Shown: positions 26,107 to 35,529, numbered from the stretch's first letter. The stretch: 64,000 bases of DNA from Chryseobacterium gwangjuense (GCF_021311115.1 NZ_JAJTNP010000001.1:310001-374000), one strand, 5' to 3'. The notes: generated by a model not told the origin, from the sequence alone. Numbers and translations are program-made.

Positions 26107-28089
26107 ATGGTTTCAAAAGCTTTTTCAACTCTGAATCAAAAGATGTTCAAAGGCAGATTCTCTGCTTTGTTTAGTATTTTAGTCTTATACATTTCCTTAT
26201 CATTTTTAATAAGAGCAGGTTTTCTTATTGTTTCGATAAAAGATATCGATTTTAGTATTTTCTCTGTTTTCAGAGCTTTTTTTACCGGATTTCTCTTTGA
26301 TTTTACAATAGGATCGCTATTTCTACTTTTGTATGGAGCCTACCTTTTAGTACTCCCAAAGAAGTTCATAGGCTCAGTTTTTGACAAAATTTTCAGTTAT
26401 TTCTATTTCACACTCATCTTTATCATTATTTACTTCAGTCTTTTGGCTGAAATTCCGTTTTGGGATGAGTTTGGGGCAAGATTCAACTTTATTGCGGTAG
26501 ATTATTTGATCTATACGTATGAAGTGGTGGAAAATATTAACCAATCATATCCTTTACCGCTTATTGCAGCAGTTCTGATCCTTCTTATTGTCCTGACATT
26601 TGTGGTATTCAAAAAATTAAAGGTTTTCAAAAATACTTTTACAGATAAAAAACCTTTATCATTACGTGCATTATATTTCTTGCCTCTTGCAATTGTTACA
26701 GTAATTTTAGCTTTGGTTCTGAAAAATAAACAGGCAGAATTCAGCAATAACCTGATCGTTAACGAACTGGGAAAAAACGGTGCATTTTCTTTTGTAACGG
26801 CTTTCAAATCAAACGAACTTGATTACCAGACTTTCTACCCGAAAGTATCTGATCAGGAAGCCTATAAAACATTAAAGAAAAACCTTTTACAAAACAATCA
26901 AAGCTATACATCTACGCAATACGACGATATTTCAAGACTTACTCAAGGTAATAATGTACAGAACCCGAATATTATTTTAATTGCCATTGAAAGTTTCAGT
27001 GCGGAATTTTTGACTGAATTCGGAAATAAAAGTAATCTTACACCCAATTATGATAAACTGGCAAATGAAAGTGTATTTTTCACCAATTTATATTCAACGG
27101 GAACAAGAACGGTAAGAGGTATGGAAGCCCTTACTTTATGTGTTCCTCCAACACCAGGAAACAGTATTGTAAGAAGACCAAACAATCAGAATTTATTCTC
27201 AATTTCTACTATTTTGCAGGCAAGAAAATACCATCCTTATTTCATATATGGTGGCGATGGTTATTTTGATAATATGAATAACTTTTTTGGAGGGCAAGGT
27301 TTTGATATCGTAGACAGAGACAGAGGAAATCCTTTATCCGATGAAATTAAAACAAAAAGATACGCGATAAAAGATCAGGAAGTTAATTTTGAAAATGCAT
27401 GGGGAATTTGTGATGAAGATCTTTATAAGCAGTCTATAAAATATGCTGATATCAGCAGCAAACAAAACAAACCATTCTTTCAGTTTGTAATGACGACTTC
27501 CAATCATAAGCCATATACATTCCCGAAAGGTAAAATTGACCTTCCGCAAGGAGAAAGAGATGCTGCTGTAAAATATACCGATTATGCTTTAGGACAATTT
27601 ATTGCGACGGCTAAAACTAAACCTTGGTTCAAAAACACTGTATTTTTAATTGTAGCTGACCATTGTGCAAGCAGCGCCGGAAAATGGGAAATTAATATCG
27701 CTAAACATCATATTCCTGCGATTATTTATAACCTTAATCAACAACCTGAAAAAATTGATCGTCTAACTTCTCAAATCGATCTTATGCCAACGTTATTCGG
27801 GTATTTAAACTGGAATTACAGCACTAGCTTGTACGGGAAAGATATCAACCAAACAAAACCAGGAGAAGAAAGAGCTTTCCTTGGGAATTACAGAACATTA
27901 GGATTACTGAAAAACGATGTATTTACCCAAATTGATGACAGAAGGAGAGTAAAGCAATTCAATGTTACCGGAGCAGACAAAGCTTTATCTGAAGTAAGCT
28001 CTAAAAACAACACTTTAGTGGCAGAAACTATTGCTTACTACCAAACAGCAAGTGAAAGATTTAAAAACGGAAAAATGAAGCACAAATAA
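26107..28089 (+). CDS. LTA synthase-family membrane sulfatase/phosphotransferase
   Basis: A 660-residue protein with five N-terminal transmembrane helices (about residues 15-225) and an extracytoplasmic alkaline-phosphatase-superfamily domain. Metal and nucleophile motifs are visible: PNIILIAIESFSAEF (first metal site), STGTRTVRGMEAL (candidate Thr nucleophile), IVADHCASSAG and KHHIPAIIY. This is the lipoteichoic acid synthase type, but Gram-negative members are thought to transfer phosphoglycerol or related groups to periplasmic glycans or lipids. It is monocistronic with its own terminator. Confidence 0.9.
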   Translation: MVSKAFSTLNQKMFKGRFSALFSILVLYISLSFLIRAGFLIVSIKDIDFSIFSVFRAFFTGFLFDFTIGSLFLLLYGAYLLVLPKKFIGSVFDKIFSYFYFTLIFIIIYFSLLAEIPFWDEFGARFNFIAVDYLIYTYEVVENINQSYPLPLIAAVLILLIVLTFVVFKKLKVFKNTFTDKKPLSLRALYFLPLAIVTVILALVLKNKQAEFSNNLIVNELGKNGAFSFVTAFKSNELDYQTFYPKVSDQEAYKTLKKNLLQNNQSYTSTQYDDISRLTQGNNVQNPNIILIAIESFSAEFLTEFGNKSNLTPNYDKLANESVFFTNLYSTGTRTVRGMEALTLCVPPTPGNSIVRRPNNQNLFSISTILQARKYHPYFIYGGDGYFDNMNNFFGGQGFDIVDRDRGNPLSDEIKTKRYAIKDQEVNFENAWGICDEDLYKQSIKYADISSKQNKPFFQFVMTTSNHKPYTFPKGKIDLPQGERDAAVKYTDYALGQFIATAKTKPWFKNTVFLIVADHCASSAGKWEINIAKHHIPAIIYNLNQQPEKIDRLTSQIDLMPTLFGYLNWNYSTSLYGKDINQTKPGEERAFLGNYRTLGLLKNDVFTQIDDRRRVKQFNVTGADKALSEVSSKNNTLVAETIAYYQTASERFKNGKMKHK

Positions 28090-28110
28090 GCCGATTTTTA
28101 AAGAATAAAT

Positions 28111-28145
28111 AAAAAACTCTTCTCAAATTTGAGAAGAGTTTTTTT
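28111..28145. terminator. Terminator of the LTA synthase-like gene
   Basis: AAAAACTCTTCTCAAA and TTTGAGAAGAGTTTTT form a 16-bp stem with almost no loop beyond AAATTT, 21 bp after the stop. A-runs on the other side make it bidirectional. Confidence 0.9.
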
Positions 28146-28173
28146 ATGGGATACAAAAGCTTTTTCAGTTAAA

Positions 28174-28905
28174 TTAAAACTGAATAACAGCTTTGCTAAG
28201 ATCATGATACAATAATACTTTCCAATGATTTTCGATCGCTTCTTTTTGCCATTTTAATCTGAGTTCCATTGCTTTTCTGCCGTCAAAATCACTTTTATAG
28301 GCAAGATGGTATTTTAAATACGATGCCTGAGGAAGATTATCTGCACCGTAAAAAACAATTTCTTTTCCTTCTTTGATCCAGAAAACCTGCATAAAAGGAG
28401 TATGGCCGCCAACAACTTCAAAAGAAATTTCTTCTGTGATAGTACCTTTGTCTTCATCCATCCAGACAATATTCTCCAATTCAATCAGTTTTTCCAGCGT
28501 ATCAAAATCAAAAGAATAGTTTCCTTTGTTTTCTAAAGCAAAACCCAGTTCCCGTTTTTGAATATAGATTTCAGCATTAGGGAAAGTAGGCTCAAAGCTA
28601 TGTTCGGTTCGCGTTATAACCGTTTCAATATGATCTTTATGAAGATGTGAAAGCAATATTTTAGTGATCTGACCTGGATTTATATTTTCCTGTTCAAGAA
28701 TTTCAGAAATGACCGTCCTTCCATCATCATTTTTCCAACCGATTCCTGCATCTAAAAGAATGACATCCTTTTCCGTAATAATTAAAAAAGGAGTGACCGA
28801 CATTTTAATTCCTTTAACGGTATCTTTATTTTCGTCTGTTAAAAGCGTGAAATCTTTCGTCTTGTTTGTAGAAAAATTTCCTTCTTTTAATGGTATAATT
28901 TTCAT
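28174..28905 (-). CDS. MBL-fold metallo-hydrolase
   Basis: A 243-residue metallo-beta-lactamase-fold hydrolase. The zinc motif HxHxDH is SHLHKDHIE (near residue 85), with further ligands in EVVGGHTPFMQVF, GADN and LLYHD near the C-terminus. The strand VILLDAGIGWK is typical of the family. Possible activities are lactonase-like or thioester hydrolysis; the substrate is not predictable. The start at 28905 (MKIIPLKEGNF) is preferred to ATG 28953, which adds 16 residues before the first beta strand. Confidence 0.86.
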   Translation of the reverse strand: MKIIPLKEGNFSTNKTKDFTLLTDENKDTVKGIKMSVTPFLIITEKDVILLDAGIGWKNDDGRTVISEILEQENINPGQITKILLSHLHKDHIETVITRTEHSFEPTFPNAEIYIQKRELGFALENKGNYSFDFDTLEKLIELENIVWMDEDKGTITEEISFEVVGGHTPFMQVFWIKEGKEIVFYGADNLPQASYLKYHLAYKSDFDGRKAMELRLKWQKEAIENHWKVLLYHDLSKAVIQF

Positions 28906-29128
28906 ACTGCAAAGTTCTTCATTATTTTTAAAATAGAAAAAGCTTTTTCTCAATACAGATCATTGCTAAAACCGATAATAGCTGATAAACCATTAAAAAC
29001 GAAATGAATTTGCTTTTGTGAAATTTCAATAATCCTTACCTTTGAATTTTCTGCTTCCGATTGATAGGATGAATGTGTCAATTAATTATTAACAATCTGA
29101 AACAGGCAAAAATCACCTTTTCTATAAC

Positions 29129-29136
29129 TAAATTTG
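29129..29136 (+). promoter_or_regulatory. -7 box of the MFS transporter gene
   Basis: TAAATTTG matches TAnnTTTG and lies 14 bp before ATG 29151; it excludes the upstream ATG at 29073 as the usual start. Confidence 0.5.
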
Positions 29137-29150
29137 TAGCAAATTTTACT

Positions 29151-30335
29151 ATGCAGATGAATTCTACCAGCGGTATCTCTCGTACTGTTATTTGGTTGAT
29201 GTCCGTGATTTCAGGACTTGTTGTTGCAAATAACTATTATAACCAGCCGTTACTGGCCCTTATTTCTGATGATTTACATGTTCCGGAAAGTGCAGCAAGT
29301 AAAATTTCGGTTCTTACACAGCTCGGTTATGCAGCCGGATTATTGCTAATCGTTCCTTTGGGAGATAAACTTTTTCGGAAAAAGCTCATTTTAATAGATC
29401 TGGTTTTAGTTTTTGCATCATTGTTGTGGATGACTTTCGCTCAAGAATTGTGGATGTTGTATGCTGCCAGTCTGTTGATCGGGGCAACCTCTGTCATTCC
29501 GCAATTATTTGTCCCGATTGCAGCAGAATTGTCTTCAGATAAAGAAAAATCATCCAATATCGGAATAGTCATGTCCGGATTATTGCTTGGGATCCTTTTA
29601 TCCAGATTTGTAGGGGGAATTGTCGGAGAAATGTGGGGTTGGAGAGCCATGTTCGGAATTGCAGCCGGAATCATGGTTTTGGTATGGTTTGCAGTCTATA
29701 AAATGCTCCCTGATCTGCAACCCAATTTTAAAGGAACTTACAGAGAATTGATGAAATCCGTTTTCCATTTGGCAAAAACCCAGCCTGTTTTACGACTGGC
29801 GTCTTTCCGTGGTGCAATGGCTTTCGGATCAATGTGTGCCTTGTTTACGACCTTGGTCTTCCATATGGAAAAACCGCCTTTCAATGCCGGTTCATCCGTT
29901 GTAGGAAGTTTCGGATTGGCAGGAGCAGTCGGAGCTTTAGCAGCAGCGAAAGTCGGGAAACTCCAACGTTTTTTGGATTTAGATAGAATTATTCTGTATT
30001 CTCTTCTGATTGTTCTGGGTAGCTGGGCTTTCACTTATTTTGCAGGAGAAACGTATTGGGGATTGATCGTAGGAGTTATTTTGGTAGATTTAGGAGTACA
30101 ATCCAGTCACATTATGAATCAAACCAATTATTTTTTAATTAAATCCAATGCGGTCAACAGGTTAAATACCGTGTATATGGTTTCCTACTTCATTGGTGGT
30201 TCTTTGGGAACATGGTCTGCTTCCATCGCTTGGCAATACGCACAATGGAGTGGAGTTTGTTTGGTAGGAGCAACGATGGGAATATTGGCTTTAATCGCTC
30301 ATTTAATGTTTAGCAGAAGATTAAGTTTGAACTAA
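29151..30335 (+). CDS. MFS transporter
   Basis: A 394-residue major facilitator with 12 predicted hydrophobic helices, starting VIWLMSVISGLVVANNYYNQPLL; this NYYNQPLL motif marks the drug:H+ antiporter/YgaY-like group. The loop 2-3 motif GDKLFRKKLI is a variant of the MFS signature. It probably exports a small molecule. The start at 29151 (or 29157) follows the -7 box closely. A DsbA-like gene follows after 35 bp. Confidence 0.88.
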   Translation: MQMNSTSGISRTVIWLMSVISGLVVANNYYNQPLLALISDDLHVPESAASKISVLTQLGYAAGLLLIVPLGDKLFRKKLILIDLVLVFASLLWMTFAQELWMLYAASLLIGATSVIPQLFVPIAAELSSDKEKSSNIGIVMSGLLLGILLSRFVGGIVGEMWGWRAMFGIAAGIMVLVWFAVYKMLPDLQPNFKGTYRELMKSVFHLAKTQPVLRLASFRGAMAFGSMCALFTTLVFHMEKPPFNAGSSVVGSFGLAGAVGALAAAKVGKLQRFLDLDRIILYSLLIVLGSWAFTYFAGETYWGLIVGVILVDLGVQSSHIMNQTNYFLIKSNAVNRLNTVYMVSYFIGGSLGTWSASIAWQYAQWSGVCLVGATMGILALIAHLMFSRRLSLN

Positions 30336-30370
30336 TTTTGTACATATAAATTCAATTAAAAATAAATAAA

Positions 30371-31069
30371 ATGAAAATAGAAATCTGGTCGGATGTGATG
30401 TGTCCGTTTTGTTATATCGGAAAAAATAATTTTGAACAGGCGCTAGAAAAATTGCCTTTCAAAGATGAAGTAGAAGTAGAGTGGAAGAGTTTCCAGCTTG
30501 ATCCTACTTTAGATCCTAAAAAAACTAAAAACACCATCGAATATTTCAGAGAAAAAAAGGGTTTTCCAGAAGCTCAGGCACAACAAATGATCGGTCAGGT
30601 TTTGCAGATGGGAAAAGGAGCAGGAATTGATTTTAATTTTGAAAAAGCCTTAATTACGAATACTTTTTCGGCTCATAAACTGATCCATTTAGCAAAAAAA
30701 CACAATAAAGCGAATGAAATGGAGGAAGCTCTTTTCATTGCCCATTTCATTGACGGGAAAAATGTCGGAGATCTTGACACTCTAATTTCTTTAGCCGAAT
30801 CTTTAGGAATCAATAAGGAAGAGGCGCAACAAGCTTTAACCACAGAAGAATTCGATTATGAGATCAGCCAGGATATTCTTGAAGCAAGAAATAGCGGAGT
30901 TTCCGGGGTTCCATTTTTTATTTTGAATGGAAAATATGCCGTTTCAGGAGCTCAGCCTGTTGAACTTTTTTCAAATGCCCTTCAGCAAACTTATGATGAG
31001 ACGGTTACTCCTTTAAAAAATCTTTCAGATAACGGAGCTTCTTGTGATGCAGATGGATGTGAAATTTAA
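30371..31069 (+). CDS. DsbA-family (FrnE-like) oxidoreductase
   Basis: A 232-residue cytoplasmic thioredoxin-fold protein (no signal peptide). The redox motif CPFC is at residues 11-14 in SDVMCPFCYIG, a helical insertion follows, and the cis-proline loop is SGVPFFILNGKYAVSGAQP. This is the FrnE/polyketide-biosynthesis DsbA subgroup, linked in some bacteria to disulfide isomerisation or stress tolerance. It heads a three-gene run with a nucleosidase (12 bp gap) and a GNAT (15 bp gap). Confidence 0.9.
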   Translation: MKIEIWSDVMCPFCYIGKNNFEQALEKLPFKDEVEVEWKSFQLDPTLDPKKTKNTIEYFREKKGFPEAQAQQMIGQVLQMGKGAGIDFNFEKALITNTFSAHKLIHLAKKHNKANEMEEALFIAHFIDGKNVGDLDTLISLAESLGINKEEAQQALTTEEFDYEISQDILEARNSGVSGVPFFILNGKYAVSGAQPVELFSNALQQTYDETVTPLKNLSDNGASCDADGCEI

Positions 31070-31081
31070 TTTTTTTACCGA

Positions 31082-31663
31082 ATGATAACAGTAAACCACC
31101 AACATCAGTTTCCTATTGAAGACACGCTTTTCGTTTTTGCTTTGGACTCGGAAGCAGGCAAAGTGTTTAATGATAAAAATAAATTAATTACAGGCATCGG
31201 GAAAGTAAATGCCGCAATGGAACTCACCAAAGAAATTCATCGGAAAAAGCCAAAACTAATCGTTAATCTGGGATCTGCAGGAAGTAAAAATTTTGGAAAA
31301 GGAGAAGTCATCTGCTGTACCAAATTCATTCAGCGTGATATGGATGTAAGAGGTCTTGGATTTAGTTTATATGAAACTCCGCTGTCCGGAATTCCGCCTG
31401 TTTTAGAATACGGATTAAAGAAGAATGATCTTCCGGAAGGTATCTGTGGAAGTGGTGACAGTTTTGAAATGAATCACTCTGAAACCGCTTACAATATTGT
31501 GGATATGGAAGCGTATCCTTTAGCATTAATAGCAATGAAAGAAAACATTCCGTTCCTTTGCCTAAAATACATTTCGGATGATGCAGGAAGTGATGCCGCT
31601 GATGACTGGACGGTGCAAGTTCACTTAGCTTCCGAAGCTTTCAACAAAATTTTATTTTCTTAA
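31082..31663 (+). CDS. Nucleoside phosphorylase-family nucleosidase (MTA/SAH nucleosidase-like)
   Basis: A 193-residue protein with the PNP/UDP phosphorylase fold. Visible markers are VNLGSAGS (phosphate/ribose strand), CGSGDSFEM and VDMEAYPLALIAMKENIPFLCLKYISDDA, the conserved Met-Glu ribose-binding segment followed by the catalytic Asp. It is shorter than classic MtnN (about 230), as in a compact nucleosidase subgroup. It likely cleaves the N-glycosidic bond of a purine nucleoside or methylthioadenosine. Confidence 0.82.
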   Translation: MITVNHQHQFPIEDTLFVFALDSEAGKVFNDKNKLITGIGKVNAAMELTKEIHRKKPKLIVNLGSAGSKNFGKGEVICCTKFIQRDMDVRGLGFSLYETPLSGIPPVLEYGLKKNDLPEGICGSGDSFEMNHSETAYNIVDMEAYPLALIAMKENIPFLCLKYISDDAGSDAADDWTVQVHLASEAFNKILFS

Positions 31664-31678
31664 AAAACCGTTTTCATC

Positions 31679-32188
31679 ATGTCATCCATAATCATCAGTA
31701 AAGCCGGTCTTAACGAATTGGAAACCATCCAAAAGCTTGGAAGGGAAACTTTTGCTCAACATAATGCTGAAGAAGAAATGCAAAATTATCTGAACAAAAG
31801 CTTTGCTTCGGAAAAATTAACTGCTGAGATCAACAATCCGGATTCCCATTTTTTTATTGCCTGGGAAGAAGATGTCCCGATTGGTTATTTAAAACTAAAC
31901 TCAGGAAGAGCACAAACAGAATTGCAGGATGATACTTCTCTGGAAATTGAAAGAATTTATGTAAAAAGCAGTCATCACGGTAAAAAAGTGGGACAGATTT
32001 TATATGATAAAGCTTTGGAAATCGCTCAGGAGGAAAAGAAAAAATATATCTGGCTGGGAGTTTGGGATGAAAACCTGAGAGCAGTTAATTTTTATAAGAA
32101 AAATGGATTCGTAGAGTTCGACAAACATATTTTCAGATTAGGAAATGATGAACAGACTGATTTGATGATGAAAAAAATACTCGATTAA
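31679..32188 (+). CDS. GNAT-family N-acetyltransferase
   Basis: A 169-residue acetyltransferase. Motif A is complete: LEIERIYVKSSHHGKKVGQILYDKALEIA, given here in part, with the acetyl-CoA loop HHGKKVG, followed by WLGVWDENLRAVNFYKKNGF (motif B). The acceptor is unknown. It ends the DsbA-like/nucleosidase run, and a weak hairpin (32199-32240) follows. Confidence 0.88.
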   Translation: MSSIIISKAGLNELETIQKLGRETFAQHNAEEEMQNYLNKSFASEKLTAEINNPDSHFFIAWEEDVPIGYLKLNSGRAQTELQDDTSLEIERIYVKSSHHGKKVGQILYDKALEIAQEEKKKYIWLGVWDENLRAVNFYKKNGFVEFDKHIFRLGNDEQTDLMMKKILD

Positions 32189-32198
32189 TTATATTCTG

Positions 32199-32243
32199 AG
32201 AATCACAAGACTATCATTTTATTTGAGGTTTTGTGATTCTTTC
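32199..32243 (+). terminator. Probable terminator after the GNAT gene
   Basis: AGAATCACAA (32199-32208) and TTGTGATTCT (32231-32240) form a perfect 10-bp stem with a long 22-nt loop followed by TTT. Confidence 0.5.
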
Positions 32244-32249
32244 AATGCA

Positions 32250-33734
32250 TTAATCTAACAATTTCCTTACGTTTTCAGAAAGGATTTCTATACTTTTCTT
32301 CATTTCATCAGTATTCAGGTTTCCAAAACCGATTCTCATCGCTGTTAATTCTTTATTCTGATACAGAAGCGTTTTAGGAATAAAAAGATTGTTTTGGGCA
32401 CAGTTTTTACTCAACTGCATCAAATTAATTTTACGATTCAGCTGCATCCAGATGGCGAGACCTCCTGCTGGTTTTTTAAAGCTGATAAATTCTCCGAAAT
32501 GGTCCTGAATTAGCTGAGCAAAATGATCCCGCCTTTCCTGATAAATTTTCAGTGATTTTTTTAAATACCTGTTAATTTCTCCTTCAGCAATCATTTCTCC
32601 CAAAACATGTTCCATTAAAATATCTCCTTGCCGATCGATGATTCCAAGGTATTTTCTCATTTCAATCATAAGATTTTCCGGAGCAACAATAAATCCGGTA
32701 CGAAAACCCGGAGCCAAAGATTTTCCGAAAGAACCGATATAAATAACCATTCCATTCGTATCGGCACTTGCAAGAGGAAGAATCGGGCTTTTATCATAAT
32801 GAAAATCATAATCGTAATCATCTTCCAGGATAATGAAGCCGAATTCATTGGCAAGATTTAATAGCTCCAATCTTCGGTGAGCGCTTAATGTAACGGTTGT
32901 AGGGTAATGATGATGAGGAGTCAGGTACAACATCCTGATTTTCTGCTGCTGGCATATTTTTCTCACTTCATCTACATTAATCCCTTCATCATCAATAGGA
33001 ATCGTAATGATTTTTACGCCTGCTTTCTGAAAAATCATATTCACAGAAAAATAACTTAAAGCTCCGACCAAAACAGTATCTCCTTCAGACAACAAAATCT
33101 CAGAAACAATATAAATACTCATTTCAGTACTTCTAGTAATCAAAAGATTGTCATTGGAAATCGGTAATCCTCTTGATAAATTTAAATATTGGGCAAGGTG
33201 TTTCTTAAAAAATTCACTTCCATCTTGATTATAGTGACCAATTTTATGAGCTCTTCTTTTCAATGTTGAACTATAAATTCTGGATTGCTGATCAATTTGC
33301 GTCAAACGGATATCCGGAACACCATCATTAAAAACAAACTCACAGTCTGAATGCTCAAAAGGATTATCTAAAATCGTAGACGTTTTAAAGCTAAATCCTG
33401 TTAATTTTGGATAATTTTTAAGGTTTATCTTGTTAAAATCGTCAAACTGAACTGGTTTTTCGTCATTTTTTCCGATCACGAAAGTTCCTTTATTGGGAAG
33501 GCTTTCTACCCAGCCTTGAGCAAAAAGCTCATCATACACCGCAACAATCGTATTCCTATGAACTTCTAAAGTCAGGCTTAACGTTCTTGTTCCCGGTAGT
33601 TTGGTTCCAAATGGTAAAAAACCTCTCTGAATGGCATTAATTAATTGATTGGTGATCTGCATATAAATGGCAGACTCGGAATTTCTGTCAATTTTAATGA
33701 AACTTTTATAAGGAATTTCAACCGGACTATTCAT
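32250..33734 (-). CDS. MocR-type (GntR HTH + aminotransferase-like) transcriptional regulator
   Basis: A 494-residue PLP-dependent regulator. Residues about 15-85 form a GntR winged helix (IYMQITNQLINAIQRGFLPFGTKLPGTRTL). Residues about 120-490 form an aminotransferase fold type I domain, with VYIGSFGKSLAPGFRTGF carrying the PLP lysine. It is divergent from the biotin operon, separated by 65 bp, so it may regulate those genes; classical MocR proteins control PLP or amino-acid metabolism, and BioF and BioA are PLP enzymes. Confidence 0.9.
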   Translation of the reverse strand: MNSPVEIPYKSFIKIDRNSESAIYMQITNQLINAIQRGFLPFGTKLPGTRTLSLTLEVHRNTIVAVYDELFAQGWVESLPNKGTFVIGKNDEKPVQFDDFNKINLKNYPKLTGFSFKTSTILDNPFEHSDCEFVFNDGVPDIRLTQIDQQSRIYSSTLKRRAHKIGHYNQDGSEFFKKHLAQYLNLSRGLPISNDNLLITRSTEMSIYIVSEILLSEGDTVLVGALSYFSVNMIFQKAGVKIITIPIDDEGINVDEVRKICQQQKIRMLYLTPHHHYPTTVTLSAHRRLELLNLANEFGFIILEDDYDYDFHYDKSPILPLASADTNGMVIYIGSFGKSLAPGFRTGFIVAPENLMIEMRKYLGIIDRQGDILMEHVLGEMIAEGEINRYLKKSLKIYQERRDHFAQLIQDHFGEFISFKKPAGGLAIWMQLNRKINLMQLSKNCAQNNLFIPKTLLYQNKELTAMRIGFGNLNTDEMKKSIEILSENVRKLLD

Positions 33735-33747
33735 AATATAAAAACTG

Positions 33748-33782
33748 GCACCATTGAACCATCCGGCAATATACTACTTTTG
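33748..33782 (+). promoter_or_regulatory. Biotin-operon promoter with repeated ACCAT words
   Basis: TACTTTTG (33775-33782) is a TAnnTTTG -7 box, 17 bp before the ATG at 33800. Just upstream are two direct ACCAT words 8 bp apart and two GGCA words, placed between the divergent MocR gene and the operon, a plausible regulator site. Confidence 0.5.
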
Positions 33783-33799
33783 AACCAAAACAAAAAAGA

Positions 33800-34423
33800 A
33801 TGGAATTCTACAACCTTTTAGAAAAAATAGTTCAGTATAATGAGATTCATGCAAAATGGCTGAACACGCTTTCATTCATGGAAAATGCGGGAGCAAGAAA
33901 AATTTCAGCTTGCGAACATCCTACAAAAGTAAGTTTAATTCAACTAAAACACGCTGCAGAAGAGCATCGTCATGCTTATTACCTGAAAAAACAAATTGGT
34001 AAAATAGGTCCTGAATTTTGTACAACTTATGAGCAAAATGAGCTTTTGGCTTCCACCGCAACACGACAATATCTTCATTCTTTGGATATTAAATCCTGTA
34101 AATATCTTCAACAAGCTTTTCAACTCACAAAGGAAGAATTAAAATACGCTGCTTATCTTTTTGTTACGTATGCGATTGAAGTTCGTGCCGATGAATTATA
34201 TCCTGTTTATCAGGAAATTTTAACAAAAACTTCCTCAAAAATTATGGTAAAATCAATCATATTGGAAGAAGAAGGACATTTAGAAGAAATGATTAATCAG
34301 CTTAATGAATTTTCAGAGGATTGGAAACAACATGCCGAAATCATCCTGAATATCGAAAAAGAACTGCATGAAGAATGGATCAAGGCGATTTCTCAGGAAG
34401 TTGTAGAGCTTAACTATGCTTAG
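33800..34423 (+). CDS. Ferritin-like diiron protein heading the biotin operon
   Basis: A 207-residue all-helical protein I do not recognise. Four helices carry the ligand set of a ferritin-like diiron bundle: glutamates in the first helix (NEIHAKWLNTLSFMENAG), ExxH in helix 2 (AAEEHRHAYYL), a Glu in helix 3 (YAIEVRADELYP), and ExxH in helix 4 (ILEEEGHLEEM). There is no signal peptide. Its stop overlaps the bioF start by 8 bp, so it is translated with the biotin enzymes. bioC and bioH are not seen in this window. A role in making the pimeloyl precursor is a hypothesis only. Confidence 0.75.
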   Translation: MEFYNLLEKIVQYNEIHAKWLNTLSFMENAGARKISACEHPTKVSLIQLKHAAEEHRHAYYLKKQIGKIGPEFCTTYEQNELLASTATRQYLHSLDIKSCKYLQQAFQLTKEELKYAAYLFVTYAIEVRADELYPVYQEILTKTSSKIMVKSIILEEEGHLEEMINQLNEFSEDWKQHAEIILNIEKELHEEWIKAISQEVVELNYA

Positions 34424-35525
34424 TCATTTTCAGCATTTTCATGAGGCTTTACAAAAAAGGGAAGAAGAAGGTACTTTAAGAAATTTACGTCCAAAATTTG
34501 ACGGAATTGACTTTTATTCCAACGATTATTTAGGGTTGGCAAGAAATAAAGATTTACAAAAATTATTGGTACAAAATGTGTCGGAAAATCCTCAATTATT
34601 ATCAGGAAGTACCGGTTCGAGATTAATAAGCGGAAACAGTTCTCTCCTCATTGAAACAGAAGAATATATCGCAAAGGAACATCAATACAAATCTGCTTTG
34701 CTTTTCTCTTCAGGCTACAATGCTAATCTGGCTTTGTTTTCGACGCTTCCAACACGTCATGACATTATTATTGTTGATGAACAGATTCACCGTTCAGTTC
34801 ACGATGCCTGTAAAATGTCTCATGCGAAAAAGATAAAATTCAGGCATAATAATCCTGAACATTTGGAAGAGATTTTAAAGAAACAGAGTGGTCACTGTTA
34901 TGTTGCCATTGAGAGTTTATATTCTATGGATGGAGACATCGCTCCTCTTCAGGAAATTGCTAAAATCACTGAAAAATACAATGCAAGCCTTATTGTAGAT
35001 GAAGCTCATGCTTTCGGCGTTTTCGGGTATGGATTAATTGATGCGTTGCAGTTGCAAAACAATGTTTTAGCCACGGTAATCACTTACGGAAAGGCACTTG
35101 GAACACACGGAGCTGCAATTGTGACGAATCAGCTTATCAAAAACTATCTCATCAACTTTGCTTCACCTTTTATTTATACCACTTCAGCCCATGATTTTCT
35201 ATGGATGAGCATTCAAAAAGGGTATGAGTTTTTACAAGCGAATAGTCAATTTCCAGTTGAATTACAGAAAAACATCAAAGTTTTTCGTGACCAGCATCTA
35301 CAAAGTCCATCTTCTGAAAACAGTCCGATTCAGGCTATTATCGTACCAGATAACCATCAATTAAAAGCAGTAAAAGAAGCTTTACTTGAAAACGGGTTTC
35401 TGACTTATGCGGTTTTTAGCCCGACTGTAAAAGAAGGAACGGAAAGACTCAGGATTTGTATTCACAGCTTTAATACTGAAGAAGAAATTATCAATTTAAT
35501 TAAGATTATTCGAAGTTTTATTTAA
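34416..35525 (+). CDS. bioF: 8-Amino-7-oxononanoate synthase
   Basis: A 369-residue PLP enzyme that condenses pimeloyl-thioester with alanine to give KAPA. Signatures of the alpha-oxoamine synthase family are IDFYSNDYLGLARNK, GSTGSRLISGNS, LIVDEAHAFGVFG and TYGKALGTHGAAIV, whose lysine binds PLP. It is slightly short but complete. It overlaps the preceding ferritin-like gene and precedes bioD by 4 bp. Confidence 0.95.
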   Translation: MLSHFQHFHEALQKREEEGTLRNLRPKFDGIDFYSNDYLGLARNKDLQKLLVQNVSENPQLLSGSTGSRLISGNSSLLIETEEYIAKEHQYKSALLFSSGYNANLALFSTLPTRHDIIIVDEQIHRSVHDACKMSHAKKIKFRHNNPEHLEEILKKQSGHCYVAIESLYSMDGDIAPLQEIAKITEKYNASLIVDEAHAFGVFGYGLIDALQLQNNVLATVITYGKALGTHGAAIVTNQLIKNYLINFASPFIYTTSAHDFLWMSIQKGYEFLQANSQFPVELQKNIKVFRDQHLQSPSSENSPIQAIIVPDNHQLKAVKEALLENGFLTYAVFSPTVKEGTERLRICIHSFNTEEEIINLIKIIRSFI

Positions 35526-35529
35526 CATC

